This document shows positions 47,195 to 56,131 of a DNA stretch of 64,000 nucleotides, one piece after another; within the stretch, counting starts at the first letter, position 1; each line of letters begins with the position of its first letter. Location: the NCBI RefSeq assembly GCF_003123685.1, contig NZ_QCYJ01000018.1, positions 62,001 to 126,000 on the forward strand. The letters run 5' to 3'. Origin of the DNA: Nocardia aurea (GTDB lineage Bacteria > Actinomycetota > Actinomycetes > Mycobacteriales > Mycobacteriaceae). The translations under genes and the position numbers were made by a program. The notes under the pieces are model-generated. The model made no database searches and had not been told where the DNA came from. It worked only from the letters and a program-made list of their open reading frames with translations.

Positions 47195-48286
47195 TTACGG
47201 GCTCGCGGCCAAGAAGACGAAGGCCGAGAACAGGGCGAGATGCACTCCGCCCTGGAGCAGGGTCGCCCGTCCCGGCACCACCGTGAGCACACCGACGACG
47301 ACGGTGATCGCGAGCAGAACCATCTGCGTCGCCCCGAGTCCGAGCACCAGGGGCCCGTCCAGCCAGATGGTCGCCACCGCGAGCGCCGGAATGGTCAAGC
47401 CGATACTGGCCATCGCCGAGCCGAGGGCCAGGTTCAGGCTGATCTGCACCTGGTCACGGCGTGCCGACCGGACCGCGGCGAGCGTCTCCGGCAACAGCAC
47501 GAGCAGCGCGATCACCACGCCGACGGCCGCGTGCGGCAGGCCCGCCGAGGCGACGCCGGATTCGATCGCGGGTGAGACCACCTTGGCCAACCCGACCACG
47601 CAGATCAGCGCGACCAGCAGTATTCCCAGGCTGAGCAGTGTGGTCCGCACCGTGGGACGTTCGCCGTGCAGTGCGTCCTCGGTGACGACGCCGCGCCCTT
47701 CCACGGGCAGGAAGTCGTCGCGGTGACGCACCGTCTGGACCATGACGAACAGCCCGTACAGCAACAGCGAGGCGACCGCGGCGAAGGCCAGCTGCGCCGG
47801 TGAGAATTCCGGGCCGGGTTTGCTCGAGGTGAACGTCGGCAGCACGAGACTCAGCGTGGCCAGGGTCGCCACCGTCGCCAGCGCCGCGCCCGTGCCCTCC
47901 GCGTTGAACTCCGCCACCCGTCTGCGCAGCGCGCCGACCAGCAGGGAGAGTCCGAAGATGCCGTTGCAGGTGATCATGACGGCGGCGAAAACGGTGTCAC
48001 GGGCCAGGGTGGCGCTCTTCTCGCCGCCGGAGATCATGAGGGTGACGATCAGCGCGACCTCGATCACCGTCACCGCGACCGCGAGGACGAGGGATCCGAA
48101 CGGTTCACCGACGCGCTGGGCGACGACCTCCGCGTGATACACCGCCGCGAGCACCGCCCCGACCAGGGCCGACGCCACGACGACCACCCCGAAACCGGGC
48201 AGATTCCGGCCCCAGGTGAGAAGTAGCGCGACGACGGCGAGTAGTGGGACGAACACGGTCCAGCGGGTAATCAACGCACGGATCAT
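47195..48286 (-). CDS. chaA: Ca2+/H+ (or Na+/H+) exchanger, ChaA-type
   Basis: A 363-residue membrane protein with about eleven helices. LAVAVTVIEVALIVTLMISGG and GVVIALLVLLPETLAAVRSARRDQVQISLNLALGSAMASIGLTIP are the paired alpha-repeat motifs of the CaCA superfamily, with conserved E-x-A and PE-residues. An acidic hydrophilic loop (DFLPVEGRGVVTEDALHGERP) lies between the halves. It should exchange Ca2+ or Na+ for protons. The ATG at 48286 is chosen as the family start. No ribosome site is strong. Confidence 0.88.
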   Translation of the reverse strand: MIRALITRWTVFVPLLAVVALLLTWGRNLPGFGVVVVASALVGAVLAAVYHAEVVAQRVGEPFGSLVLAVAVTVIEVALIVTLMISGGEKSATLARDTVFAAVMITCNGIFGLSLLVGALRRRVAEFNAEGTGAALATVATLATLSLVLPTFTSSKPGPEFSPAQLAFAAVASLLLYGLFVMVQTVRHRDDFLPVEGRGVVTEDALHGERPTVRTTLLSLGILLVALICVVGLAKVVSPAIESGVASAGLPHAAVGVVIALLVLLPETLAAVRSARRDQVQISLNLALGSAMASIGLTIPALAVATIWLDGPLVLGLGATQMVLLAITVVVGVLTVVPGRATLLQGGVHLALFSAFVFLAASP

Positions 48287-48344
48287 GCTTCTATCGTCCC
48301 AGCTAATTTCGGACATACCGCGGCCGGGTATCCGAGCCGGACGA

Positions 48345-48740
48345 TCAGTCGTCCAGGTCGACCCGCAGCGTGAGGAGATCGGTGCCGACCGCGCGCACGG
48401 TCGTACTGTTGCCCCTCGGGAGTTCGCGCAGGCGCGCGATCGGATCGTCGTCGGGCAGCAGATGCGCCGTGCCGGAAAGCCAGTGACCCTTCAGGCGGAC
48501 CCGAACCCGGTTGTTCGCCGTGATGTTCCGGACGTACTGCGACCGCAGGCCGAATTCGGAGACGAACCAGAATTCGTTCCCGACCCGACGTCCGCCTATC
48601 GGGGTGATCCGAGGTTCACCGCTGACCCGCCCGACGGTCTCCAGCAGCTGCTGTCCCGGGAGTCTGCGCAGGATCGGATTGCCGACCCGGCGTTGGAAAG
48701 TCGTGATCAGACGGTGCTGCACATCGTTCCTGGAGGGCAC
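48345..48740 (-). CDS. Deazaflavin-dependent nitroreductase-like protein (Ddn-type)
   Basis: A 131-residue split-barrel protein. ETVGRVSGEPRITPIGGRRVGNEFWFVSEF (34-63), SQYVRNITANNRVRVRLKGHW and LTLRVDL match the F420-binding Ddn (Rv3547-like) family. It probably reduces quinones or nitro compounds with reduced F420. The start MPSRNDVQHRL is taken as the first ATG in frame. It stands alone between the exchanger and tRNA-His. Confidence 0.78.
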   Translation of the reverse strand: MPSRNDVQHRLITTFQRRVGNPILRRLPGQQLLETVGRVSGEPRITPIGGRRVGNEFWFVSEFGLRSQYVRNITANNRVRVRLKGHWLSGTAHLLPDDDPIARLRELPRGNSTTVRAVGTDLLTLRVDLDD

Positions 48741-48841
48741 GACTCGACGGTAACACCGAGCGGACCGTCGGAAAATGGGTCGCGCGGTCCACGGCGCGGA
48801 CGATACCGTCGAAATCGCACGGGGGGTTCGCCGCCCGGGAT

Positions 48842-48919
48842 GGTGGGCGTAGCTCAGTCGGTCAGAGCGCCTGGTTGTGGTCCAGGAGGTCGCGGGTTCG
48901 ATTCCCGTCGCTCACCCCA
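48842..48919 (+). tRNA. tRNA-His (GTG anticodon)
   Basis: Acceptor stem GTGGGCG/CGCTCAC (one G-T pair), an extra 5' G paired with C73 as required for tRNA-His, D-arm, anticodon stem CCTGG/CCAGG with anticodon GTG at 48877-48879, T-arm with GTTCGAT loop, and an encoded CCA at 48917-48919. Confidence 0.97.
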
Positions 48920-48928
48920 GCGCGATTC

Positions 48929-49741
48929 TCATTGCAACGTCACCGGTGTGACGTGGTCATCGAGCGGCAGGTAGCCCTCGACGAAGGCGTTCACCCACAT
49001 ATTGCTGACGTAGATCTCGCCGCCGTGGTTGTCGAGGAACGCGGCGTCGGAGGCGTCGCGCCCGGTGGCGATCCGCACGAAGGTGGTGCGCGGGGCGAGG
49101 CCGGTGGCGTCGAGGACATGCCACACGCCGTCGACGCAGGCTTCGGCCACCGCGTGGAAATCCATGGGGAACAGGCCTGGCGCGTAGACCGCGACCAGGC
49201 GGGCGGGCACCTTCACCGCCCGCAACAGCGCGACCGTCAGGTGAGTGAAATCGCGGCACACTCCCGCGCCGGAGAGCAGGGTCTCCACCGCGCCGTCGGT
49301 GTGATCGCTGCTCCCCGAGGCATAGCGCAACCGCTTGGCGACCCACGCCGCTATCGCGGTCGCGCGTTCCGATTCGGTCGCGGTGGCGTCGAATTCGGAT
49401 GCGGCGAAGGCGTGCAGCCGATCCGATTCGGCGTAGCGACTCGGCCGCAGATACAACGCGCGGTCGTAGTCCGACAGGTGCTGCGGCGGTGCCGTGCCGA
49501 GGATCGTCGCGCGGTAGTCCGCCCGCAGGGTGCCAGGTCCGGCGGCGAAGCGGTGGATCCTGGTGCCGTGCGGACCCGCGATCTCGGCCGGGGTCACCGC
49601 GACACCGTCCAGTTCGAAGACCAGTGATTCCGAAACCTCGATTCCCGGCTGCCCCGCCACCGCGATCTGGAATTCGAGAGTGGTAGGTGCGGAGATCGCG
49701 ACCTCCAGATGAGCAGAGACATCGCGTTTCACCTGGCCCAT
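48929..49741 (-). CDS. Transglutaminase-like protein
   Basis: A 270-residue protein with the papain-like transglutaminase core. The catalytic cysteine is in GVCRDFTH (near residue 161), the histidine in DFHAVAEACV (near 194) and the aspartate in VLDATG (near 207). The N-terminal 85 residues form a beta-rich domain common to bacterial members. It may be a peptidase or amidase acting on cell-surface peptides, although no signal is seen. It starts at the first ATG and is divergent from the PhoU-like gene 97 bases away. Confidence 0.88.
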   Translation of the reverse strand: MGQVKRDVSAHLEVAISAPTTLEFQIAVAGQPGIEVSESLVFELDGVAVTPAEIAGPHGTRIHRFAAGPGTLRADYRATILGTAPPQHLSDYDRALYLRPSRYAESDRLHAFAASEFDATATESERATAIAAWVAKRLRYASGSSDHTDGAVETLLSGAGVCRDFTHLTVALLRAVKVPARLVAVYAPGLFPMDFHAVAEACVDGVWHVLDATGLAPRTTFVRIATGRDASDAAFLDNHGGEIYVSNMWVNAFVEGYLPLDDHVTPVTLQ

Positions 49742-49837
49742 CCTGCCCCAATATCGCGTTGTCGGCCCGCGGGTCGGAACGGCACCGACAACCCGGCGAG
49801 GATTCGTCTACTTCTCGGGGCGGCGATAGGAGACAAT

Positions 49838-50515
49838 TTGCGCGTGCGGACCCAGTTCACCCACGAGCTCGTCGCGTTGACCAACGATCTGACGCTGATG
49901 TGCCGAGTCGCCCACGACGCCGTAGAGCGCGTGATCGACGCCCTCGTCGACGCCGATCTCCAGGCCACCTACGAGGTTTTCGCTCTCGATGAGCAATTGC
50001 AGAAGATGTACGGCGCGTGCGAGGCGCGGACGGTGGTTCTGCTCGCGCTACAGGCCCCCGTCGCCCGTGACCTTCGTCACGTGGTGACCGCCATCCAGAT
50101 CGCGAGTGAACTGTCACGCATCGGATCGCTCACCAACCGGGTCGCCGACCGGATCTACCGCAGCCACCCCGGACACGTCGGACCGCAGGGCGTGCTCGAC
50201 ATCCTCGCGGCGATGGGACGTCTTGCCGCACACCGCACCGCGGTATCCGGCGAGGCCGTCGCGACCGGCCACCACACCGAGGTCGCGCCGCCCACCGACG
50301 GCTCCATCGACGACTTGCGGACCAGGTTGCACACGGCGCTCGCCGAATCCGACCCGGACCGATCCGCCGATCTCACGATCGAGCTGACCCTGCTCGGCAG
50401 TTACCTGGAACGCTGCGTCGAGCACACCGACCGCATCGACAGCCTGATCCGCTTCCTGGACACCGGGATTCCGCCGACGGCCCAGCCCAGGGACGAGCCC
50501 GAACCCGAGGACTGA
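49838..50515 (+). CDS. phoU: PhoU-family phosphate-signalling protein
   Basis: A 225-residue all-helical protein with two PhoU repeats (LVALTNDLTLMCRVAHDAVERVI and LVLLALQAPVARDLRHVVTAIQIASELSRIG). PhoU links the Pst phosphate transporter to the PhoR/SenX3 kinase. TTG at 49838 is chosen since AGGAG lies five bases upstream; GTG six bases later is the alternative. No pst or two-component gene is near, so it acts at a distance or as a second PhoU. Confidence 0.85.
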   Translation: MRVRTQFTHELVALTNDLTLMCRVAHDAVERVIDALVDADLQATYEVFALDEQLQKMYGACEARTVVLLALQAPVARDLRHVVTAIQIASELSRIGSLTNRVADRIYRSHPGHVGPQGVLDILAAMGRLAAHRTAVSGEAVATGHHTEVAPPTDGSIDDLRTRLHTALAESDPDRSADLTIELTLLGSYLERCVEHTDRIDSLIRFLDTGIPPTAQPRDEPEPED

Positions 50516-50564
50516 TCTCACCGCGACTCCGAACCGGCTGTGAGTTCCGTTGCGTGGCACGCGG

Positions 50565-50993
50565 TTACGGATCGAGCCGATCCAGGAGCCAACGGGGTCC
50601 CGCGGTTTCGGCCCCGAGTGCTTCGACCCGACGCCGCAACTCGCGATCGGCGGTGACGACCAGGATGTCGCATTCACGGCCGGGCACGGCGGCGGCGACC
50701 ACCGCCACGATCGTGTCGTCACCGGAACCTTCGGCGAGCACCACCCGCACGCCATCGAATTCCGTTGCGGCCGCCGCCTTCGCCGCGCCTTCGAGCACCA
50801 CCACCAGTTCCACGGGCGGTCGCGTCCGCGCCGCGAACTCGCTCGAACGCTCCAGGAGCCGTCGCGCGGCGCCCGCCCGATCGCGCCACCACCCGTCGGG
50901 ACGCGAGCCGACGACATTGGCGGCGTCCACCACGACGAGGCGGTCGGTCGATCCGCCGTCGTGTCCCGGTCCGCCGGGCGAGAGCTCAGGCAC
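50565..50993 (-). CDS. NYN/PIN-like nuclease-domain protein
   Basis: A 142-residue protein with the NYN core: LVVVDAANVVGS (catalytic Asp near residue 20), ELVVVLEGAAK and DDTIVAVVAAA then DILVVTADRELRRRV, the acidic residues of the PIN-like active site. It probably is an RNase or toxin-like nuclease. The GTG at 50993 overlaps the last codons of the LysR gene by eight bases, so it is coupled to it. The long frame upstream is antisense shadow of that gene. Confidence 0.75.
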   Translation of the reverse strand: MPELSPGGPGHDGGSTDRLVVVDAANVVGSRPDGWWRDRAGAARRLLERSSEFAARTRPPVELVVVLEGAAKAAAATEFDGVRVVLAEGSGDDTIVAVVAAAVPGRECDILVVTADRELRRRVEALGAETAGPRWLLDRLDP

Positions 50994-51891
50994 GGCGGGC
51001 GATGGCGTAGAGGTCACGGGCGGGACCGCGCAGACGCTCCCCCGTCGGCCAGACGGCGCGCAGGGTGCGCTCGAGGTCGAGTCCGGCGATCGTCGGGGAC
51101 ACCAGGGTGCCCGCGGCGATCTCGGCGGCGACCGCGAGCGAACTGAGCACGGCCGGACCCGCGCCCGCGGCCACCGCCGATTTGATGGCGGTCGTCGAGG
51201 ACAGTTCCAGCGCGACATCCGGTCGCCTGCCGGGCAGATCGCGAGCGACGGCGTGCTCGAACCAGGTCCGGGTGCCCGAACCCGGCTCCCGATGGATCAG
51301 CGGGGTGTCGGCGAGTTCCTCCGCCCCGACGCGGTCGCGCGCGGCCCACTCGTGGTCGGGCGAGACCACCACGACAAGCCGGTCGCGCGCCACCGCGTGA
51401 CTCTCCAGTCCACGGAACCGCCCCGGGCTCTCGATGAATCCGATTCCGGCCCTGCGTTCCAGTACCGCGCGCGCGACCTCGACCGAGTTACCCGACTCCA
51501 GCGCGATGGTGGTCTCCGGCGCCGCCTTCCGCAACATCATCAACCAGGCCGGGAACAGGTATTCGGCGACGGTCTGGCTCGCGGCGACCCGCAGCCTGGA
51601 ATGCCGTTGCGCGCGCAGGGTGTCGATCCCGGCGTCGAGTTGTCGGGCGGCGTCCACCACGCCGCGCGCCCACTCGATGATCAGCGCACCGGCCGGGGTG
51701 GGCCGCGAGCCGAGCGTGGTCCGTTCCAGCACCGGCATTCCGACCAGTTTCTCCAGGTAGCGGATCCGCGAGGACGCGGAGGGCTGGCTGATGCCGTGCG
51801 CCTGGGCCGCACGCCCGATACTGCCCAGTTCCAGCACCGAGACCAGGAGGTCGAGAGCGGCCAGATCGGGCACGCGCGGTGACAGGGGCAT
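50986..51891 (-). CDS. LysR-family transcription regulator
   Basis: A 301-residue regulator with an N-terminal winged helix (LDLLVSVLELGSIGRAAQAHGISQPSASSRIRYLEKLVG) and a periplasmic-binding-like effector domain. It is divergent from the TDT transporter, and a CTATG-TATT-CATAG palindrome lies in the promoter gap. It probably activates that gene in response to a small acid or sulfite-type ligand, judging by the usual neighbourhood of LysR-TDT pairs. The nuclease-like gene follows by an eight-base overlap. Confidence 0.9.
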   Translation of the reverse strand: MPLSPRVPDLAALDLLVSVLELGSIGRAAQAHGISQPSASSRIRYLEKLVGMPVLERTTLGSRPTPAGALIIEWARGVVDAARQLDAGIDTLRAQRHSRLRVAASQTVAEYLFPAWLMMLRKAAPETTIALESGNSVEVARAVLERRAGIGFIESPGRFRGLESHAVARDRLVVVVSPDHEWAARDRVGAEELADTPLIHREPGSGTRTWFEHAVARDLPGRRPDVALELSSTTAIKSAVAAGAGPAVLSSLAVAAEIAAGTLVSPTIAGLDLERTLRAVWPTGERLRGPARDLYAIARRA

Positions 51892-51900
51892 AGAACCAGT

Positions 51901-51914
51901 CTATGTATTCATAG
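51901..51914. promoter_or_regulatory. LysR operator candidate CTATG-TATT-CATAG
   Basis: A perfect 5-4-5 inverted repeat in the 70-base gap between the LysR and TDT genes; it contains the T-N11-A pattern typical of LysR-type sites and lies nine bases upstream of the LysR start. Confidence 0.55.
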
Positions 51915-51961
51915 GCGGACGGTGTCTACGCCGCGGGCCGGGTGGGAGCGAGGCTGGAGCC

Positions 51962-53131
51962 ATGACCGCCACCGTGATGTTCGAGACACCCCGGCGACCG
52001 GCGCCCGCGCGGCGTCGCTCCGTCGTGAGCACCGACACCCGATTGCGCGAGCTCGGTCCGAACTGGTTCGCCATCGTGATGGGCACCTCGATCGTGGCCA
52101 CGGCCGCCGTCACCCTGCCGCTGCGCTTCCCCGGTCTGCGCGCCGCGGCGACCGTGATGTGGGCGCTGGCCGCGGCGGTGCTGGTGGCGCTGACGGTGGC
52201 GTGGGTCGCGCAGCGGCTCCGCTGTCCGGAGGCCGCGCGGGCCCACCTCGATCATCCGGTGATGACGCATTTCTTCGGCGCTCCCCCGATGGCGCTGGTG
52301 ACCGTCGGCGCGGGCACCCTGCTACTCGGCGGTGATGTGATCGGCATGCCCGCCGCCGTGGCCGTGGACTGGGTGTTGTGGACGGCGGGCACCGTCCTCG
52401 GCGTGGCGACCGCCTTCGCCATCCCCTACCGGATGATCACCCGTCCGCGCGTCGAACCCGCCGTCGCCTTCGGCGGCTGGCTGATGCCCGTCGTCGCGCC
52501 GATGGTGTCGGCCGCGCTCGGCGCACTGCTCGTCCCGCACACCCCCGAGGGACAGTGGCGGCTGACCATGTTCCTCGGCTGCCTGGCGATGTTCGGGCTG
52601 AGCCTGATCGCGGCGATGCTGACCATCTCGGCGATCTGGTCGCACCTGCTGCGTCACGGCGCGCCGCGCGGTGCCATGACGCCCACCCTGTGGCTGGTTC
52701 TCGGTCCGCTCGGGCAGTCGGTGACCGCCGCCGGACTGCTCGCCGACGCCGCACCGCTCACCGTGCCCGCCCCCTACGCCCGAGGGCTGTCCGTGTTCTC
52801 GGTCGTCTTCGGGCTCAGCACCTGGGGTTTCGCGATGCTGTGGCTGGCACTGGCCGCCGCCGTCACCCTGCGGACGGCCCGTTCGGGCGAATTGACGTTC
52901 AGCCTGACCTGGTGGGGGTTCACCTTCCCGCTCGGCACCTGCGTGACCGGCAGCGCGGTGCTCTACCACCACACCGGCGCGTACCTGTTCGCGGGCGCGG
53001 CGGTACTCATGTACGCGGCGCTGGTCGCGCTCTGGGCGGTGGTCGCGACGCGCACGGTCCGCGCGCTGATCGACGGCTCGCTGTTGAGACCGGCGAAGAA
53101 GTTTTCGCATACCGTCCCGCTTCCGGTATGA
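51962..53131 (+). CDS. TDT/SLAC1-family transporter (TehA-like)
   Basis: A 389-residue membrane protein with ten helices. NWFAIVMGTSIVATAAVTLPL and GGWLMPVVAPMVSAALGALL are the family signature, with the central DWVLWTAGTVLGVATAFAIPYRM and WWGFTFPLGTC late in the chain. Members export malate, sulfite or tellurite-related anions. The ATG follows GGCTGGAGC. It is controlled presumably by the divergent LysR protein. A hairpin over its stop codon serves as terminator. Confidence 0.9.
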   Translation: MTATVMFETPRRPAPARRRSVVSTDTRLRELGPNWFAIVMGTSIVATAAVTLPLRFPGLRAAATVMWALAAAVLVALTVAWVAQRLRCPEAARAHLDHPVMTHFFGAPPMALVTVGAGTLLLGGDVIGMPAAVAVDWVLWTAGTVLGVATAFAIPYRMITRPRVEPAVAFGGWLMPVVAPMVSAALGALLVPHTPEGQWRLTMFLGCLAMFGLSLIAAMLTISAIWSHLLRHGAPRGAMTPTLWLVLGPLGQSVTAAGLLADAAPLTVPAPYARGLSVFSVVFGLSTWGFAMLWLALAAAVTLRTARSGELTFSLTWWGFTFPLGTCVTGSAVLYHHTGAYLFAGAAVLMYAALVALWAVVATRTVRALIDGSLLRPAKKFSHTVPLPV

Positions 53132-53141
53132 AGGACGGTAT
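53109..53141 (+). terminator. 9-bp terminator hairpin at the end of the TDT gene
   Basis: ATACCGTCC (53109-53117) and its exact complement GGACGGTAT (53133-53141) flank a 15-base loop that contains the TGA stop. No U-tract follows. Confidence 0.55.
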
Positions 53142-53349
53142 CTTGGGTGACGAAACCGCCTCCGGGCGATGGGGTTACGGCGCCGAGGGGTAGCCGCGAC
53201 CGCCCTCGCGCGGCGGATGAGCAGCCATGCCGACCACTCGATTCTCCGGGCGAGCGACCTCGCGCGCCCATGGTCGGCCCGGTGCGGATCCACGGAGCGC
53301 CGACTCCCGCCGCGCCCGGTGGGCAGAGGACGAAGAGGTGCGCCACGTC

Positions 53350-54552
53350 ATGACGAAATCCGCCGTGGAATTCGATCCGTTCTCCGAGGAGTTCTACGCG
53401 AATCCGTACGAGATCTACCGCCGGATGCGCCAGGACGCACCCGTCTACTACAACGCCGAATACGACTTCTACGCGCTGACCCGGCACGAGGATGTCGCGG
53501 CGGCGTTCAAGGACCACCAGACCTATTCCTCGGCGCGCGGTGTCGATCTGGCCCAGATCAAATCCGGCGTGCCCCCGCACAGGTCGATCATCTTCATGGA
53601 TCCGCCGGATCACCGGCATATGCGCAATCTGCTCAGCCGGGCATTCACCCCGCGCGCGATCCAGACCCAGCGCGACACCGTCGTCGAACTGGTCCGCAAA
53701 TACCTCGACCGGGTCGACCCGACCGGCTTCGACCTGATCCAGGATTTCTCGGCCCTGTTCCCGGTGGAAGTCATCACCCGGATGGCGGGCGTGCCCGAGG
53801 AATTCCGCCAGCAGGTCCGCCTGTGGATCGATGAGACTTTGCATCGCGAACCGGGGCAGATGGAGTCGACCGAGGCCGGCGCCCAGGCCGCCGCCGACAC
53901 CGCGATCTTCTACTACAACCTCGTCCAGGAACGGCGTGCGGACCCGCGCGACGACATGATCAGCACCCTGATCGCCGCGGAGATCGAACGCGACAACGGC
54001 GAGATGACCAGTCTCGACGATCTCGAGATCGCCGCGTTCGCCACCCTGCTGGGCGGGGCCGGGGCCGAGACGGTCACCAAACTGCTGGGCAACGCGATCG
54101 CGACCTTCGCCCGTCATCCCGATCAATGGCGCACACTTCTCGACGATCGCTCCAGGATTCCGGCGGCGGTCGAAGAGATCCTGCGCTACGAAGGGCCGGT
54201 CCAATACAACGTCCGCTGTACCCGCAAAGCGGTGCGGGTACACGAGATCACCATCCCCGAGGGCAAACCGGTATTCCTCATCGGCGCGTCCGCCAACCGC
54301 GACCCGGACGCGTTCACCGACGCCGACACCTTCGATATCGATCGCGACCGCACTCAATCGCAGAATCTGGGACTCGGCTACGGAATCCACAGTTGCCTCG
54401 GCGCGGCCCTCGCGCGTTTGGAGACGACGATCGCGCTCGACCATCTCCTCGATTTCATGCCGCGCTACGACATCGACTGGGAGCGTTGCGAACGGGTCAC
54501 CATGCAGAATGTCGCCGGGTGGTCCCGGCTGCCGGTGCGGGTGCTGTCATGA
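53350..54552 (+). CDS. Cytochrome P450
   Basis: A 400-residue bacterial P450. AFATLLGGAGAETVTK is the I-helix with AGAET, EEILR is the ExxR motif, and the haem-binding loop reads LGYGIHSCLGAALARLE. The usual first phenylalanine of FxxGxxxCxG is leucine here. The ferredoxin downstream overlaps by ATGA, so the two form an electron-transfer pair needing only a reductase from elsewhere. The ATG at 53350 has poor ribosome spacing; a GTG at 53338 with GAGGA seven bases upstream is a good alternative. The substrate is unknown. Confidence 0.92.
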   Translation: MTKSAVEFDPFSEEFYANPYEIYRRMRQDAPVYYNAEYDFYALTRHEDVAAAFKDHQTYSSARGVDLAQIKSGVPPHRSIIFMDPPDHRHMRNLLSRAFTPRAIQTQRDTVVELVRKYLDRVDPTGFDLIQDFSALFPVEVITRMAGVPEEFRQQVRLWIDETLHREPGQMESTEAGAQAAADTAIFYYNLVQERRADPRDDMISTLIAAEIERDNGEMTSLDDLEIAAFATLLGGAGAETVTKLLGNAIATFARHPDQWRTLLDDRSRIPAAVEEILRYEGPVQYNVRCTRKAVRVHEITIPEGKPVFLIGASANRDPDAFTDADTFDIDRDRTQSQNLGLGYGIHSCLGAALARLETTIALDHLLDFMPRYDIDWERCERVTMQNVAGWSRLPVRVLS

Positions 54553-54740
54553 GAATCGAAGTGGATTTCGGACTGTGCGAGAGCAACGGCGTCTGCATGG
54601 GCATCATCCCCGAGGTCTTCCAACTCGGTGACGACGACCAGCTCAGCGTCGCCCGCACCGACGTGACCGAACAGATCGAAGCGCCGGTGCGCGACGCCGT
54701 CCGTCAGTGTCCACGGCAGGCGATCACCGTGGTCGACTGA
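54549..54740 (+). CDS. Ferredoxin of the P450-associated 3Fe-4S type
   Basis: A 63-residue ferredoxin starting MRIEVDFGLCESNGVCMG. Cysteines C10, C16 and C54 (in QCP) form the CX5C...CP pattern of [3Fe-4S] ferredoxins that feed electrons to P450s. It overlaps the P450 stop codon (ATGA), so it is translated with it. It converges on a lipoprotein gene with 16 bases between stops. Confidence 0.93.
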   Translation: MRIEVDFGLCESNGVCMGIIPEVFQLGDDDQLSVARTDVTEQIEAPVRDAVRQCPRQAITVVD

Positions 54741-54756
54741 CAGACCGCGCGCACGA

Positions 54757-55371
54757 CTACTTCGCGACGGCCTTGGCGCCGTTCGGCGCGACCGCGAACC
54801 ACGTTCCGCCGACACCCTGTCCGAGCAGATCGCCGGGCCTGGCGTCCTTGGAGAAGTAGTACACCGGCCAGCCGCCGACGGTGATCTGGCAGGTGCCGTC
54901 GGCGCGCTCGATGAAGCCGACCTGCTGGGGATCCACGCCCGCCGCGAACAGCGCCTGATCCCGGTTCACGGTCAGCGGCGGCCACGTCACCGCGCACTGG
55001 CCGGAGCAATTGGACGCCGACGGCTGCGCGGTGTCCTTGTCGAACCGGTACAGCGAGCGGCCCGCGCCGTCCGAGACGTACTTCCCGACGGCCGGGTTGT
55101 CGACGATGTTCAGTTGGACCGCGCTGGTACCGGCCGGAGCGGTGCCCGCGTAGATCTTCAGCCAGCCCTGGGTCTTCGCCACCGTCGGCGCCTGGCCCGC
55201 GACCGGTGCGGACGCGGCGGCGGTGGCCTGCGTACTCGCTGTCGCGGCGGTCGCGGCGGGCACGGCCTGCGATCCCTCGTCGCTGCCGCACGCGCTGAGC
55301 AGGCCGACGAGGACGACGGCCGATGCCGCGACGGGAACCATGGAACGCGTGATCCGCTTGGCAGAAAACAT
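54757..55371 (-). CDS. Lipoprotein with two SCO0930-type (Lipoprotein_15) repeats
   Basis: A 204-residue lipoprotein with signal and lipobox (VVLVGLLSAC). After a Ala/Thr/Ser-rich linker come two repeats: YVSDGAGRSLYRFDKDTAQP with the SNCSGQCAVTWPPL cysteine pair, and GWPVYYFSKDARPGDLLGQG. This is the secreted repeat family seen in SCO0930 and mycobacterial lipoproteins. Function is uncertain; it may bind haem or other ligands in the envelope. It starts MFSAKRITRS. Confidence 0.88.
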   Translation of the reverse strand: MFSAKRITRSMVPVAASAVVLVGLLSACGSDEGSQAVPAATAATASTQATAAASAPVAGQAPTVAKTQGWLKIYAGTAPAGTSAVQLNIVDNPAVGKYVSDGAGRSLYRFDKDTAQPSASNCSGQCAVTWPPLTVNRDQALFAAGVDPQQVGFIERADGTCQITVGGWPVYYFSKDARPGDLLGQGVGGTWFAVAPNGAKAVAK

Positions 55372-55558
55372 CTTTCACCCTCCGGTGCTTTTCGGCGTGG
55401 CATTCCCGCGCCTTCTCACCCCATTCCACGAGCCCGGGCCGACTCCGGTTCACCGCCGAATCCGGAACGACGATGAGTGCTGCGTCACAGTCGTCTCGCG
55501 GCCTACGGCACGCCGGGTGCGAAGCCGTCACGCGGCGGTGATCTAAGCTGCTGTTCAA

Positions 55559-56101
55559 ATGGCTCTCAACGCGACAGTGCACAATTTCACCGTTCAGGTG
55601 GCCGACGTGGACCGTGGCGTCTACGAGGATCTGTCGTTGCGGCTGGCGCGTCACCCGTCCGAGACCGCCGAATTCATGCTGACGCGACTGCTCGCCTACT
55701 GCCTCGAATACGAGGAAGGCATCACGTTCAGCGAGGGCGGCGTCTCCTCGACCGACGAACCCGCCGTCCTGGTGCGCGATCTCACCGGCCGCGTCACCGC
55801 GTGGATCGAGGTGGGCGCACCGGACGCCGAACGTGTGCATCGCGGCAGCAAACTCGCAGGCCGGGCCGCCGTGTACACCCATCGCGACCCCGCCAAGGTG
55901 CTGGCCCAGTTCGCGGGCAAACGCATCCACCGGGCCGAGGAGATCCCCCTCTACAGTTTCGACCGCGCCTTCGTCGACGCCGCGGCCGCCGCGATCGAAC
56001 GGCGCAACACCGTCACGCTGTCGGTCACCGAACGCCTGATGTACCTGGATCTGAACGGGATCAGCCTCAGCGTGCCCGTCGAAGAGCACCGTCTCGGGTA
56101 G
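55559..56101 (+). CDS. YaeQ family protein
   Basis: A 180-residue soluble protein starting MALNATVHNFTVQVADVDRGVY, the YaeQ N-terminus. TAEFMLTRLLAYCLEYEEGITFSEGG (residues 36-61), then AWIEVGAPDAERVHRGSK (81-98), which in YaeQ forms the PD-(D/E)XK-like core. The function is unproven; a nuclease role is proposed. The next gene on the same strand (56132) begins 30 bases on. Confidence 0.9.
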   Translation: MALNATVHNFTVQVADVDRGVYEDLSLRLARHPSETAEFMLTRLLAYCLEYEEGITFSEGGVSSTDEPAVLVRDLTGRVTAWIEVGAPDAERVHRGSKLAGRAAVYTHRDPAKVLAQFAGKRIHRAEEIPLYSFDRAFVDAAAAAIERRNTVTLSVTERLMYLDLNGISLSVPVEEHRLG

Positions 56102-56131
56102 TTCCACGCACGAGCCCGGACAGGAGTACCG

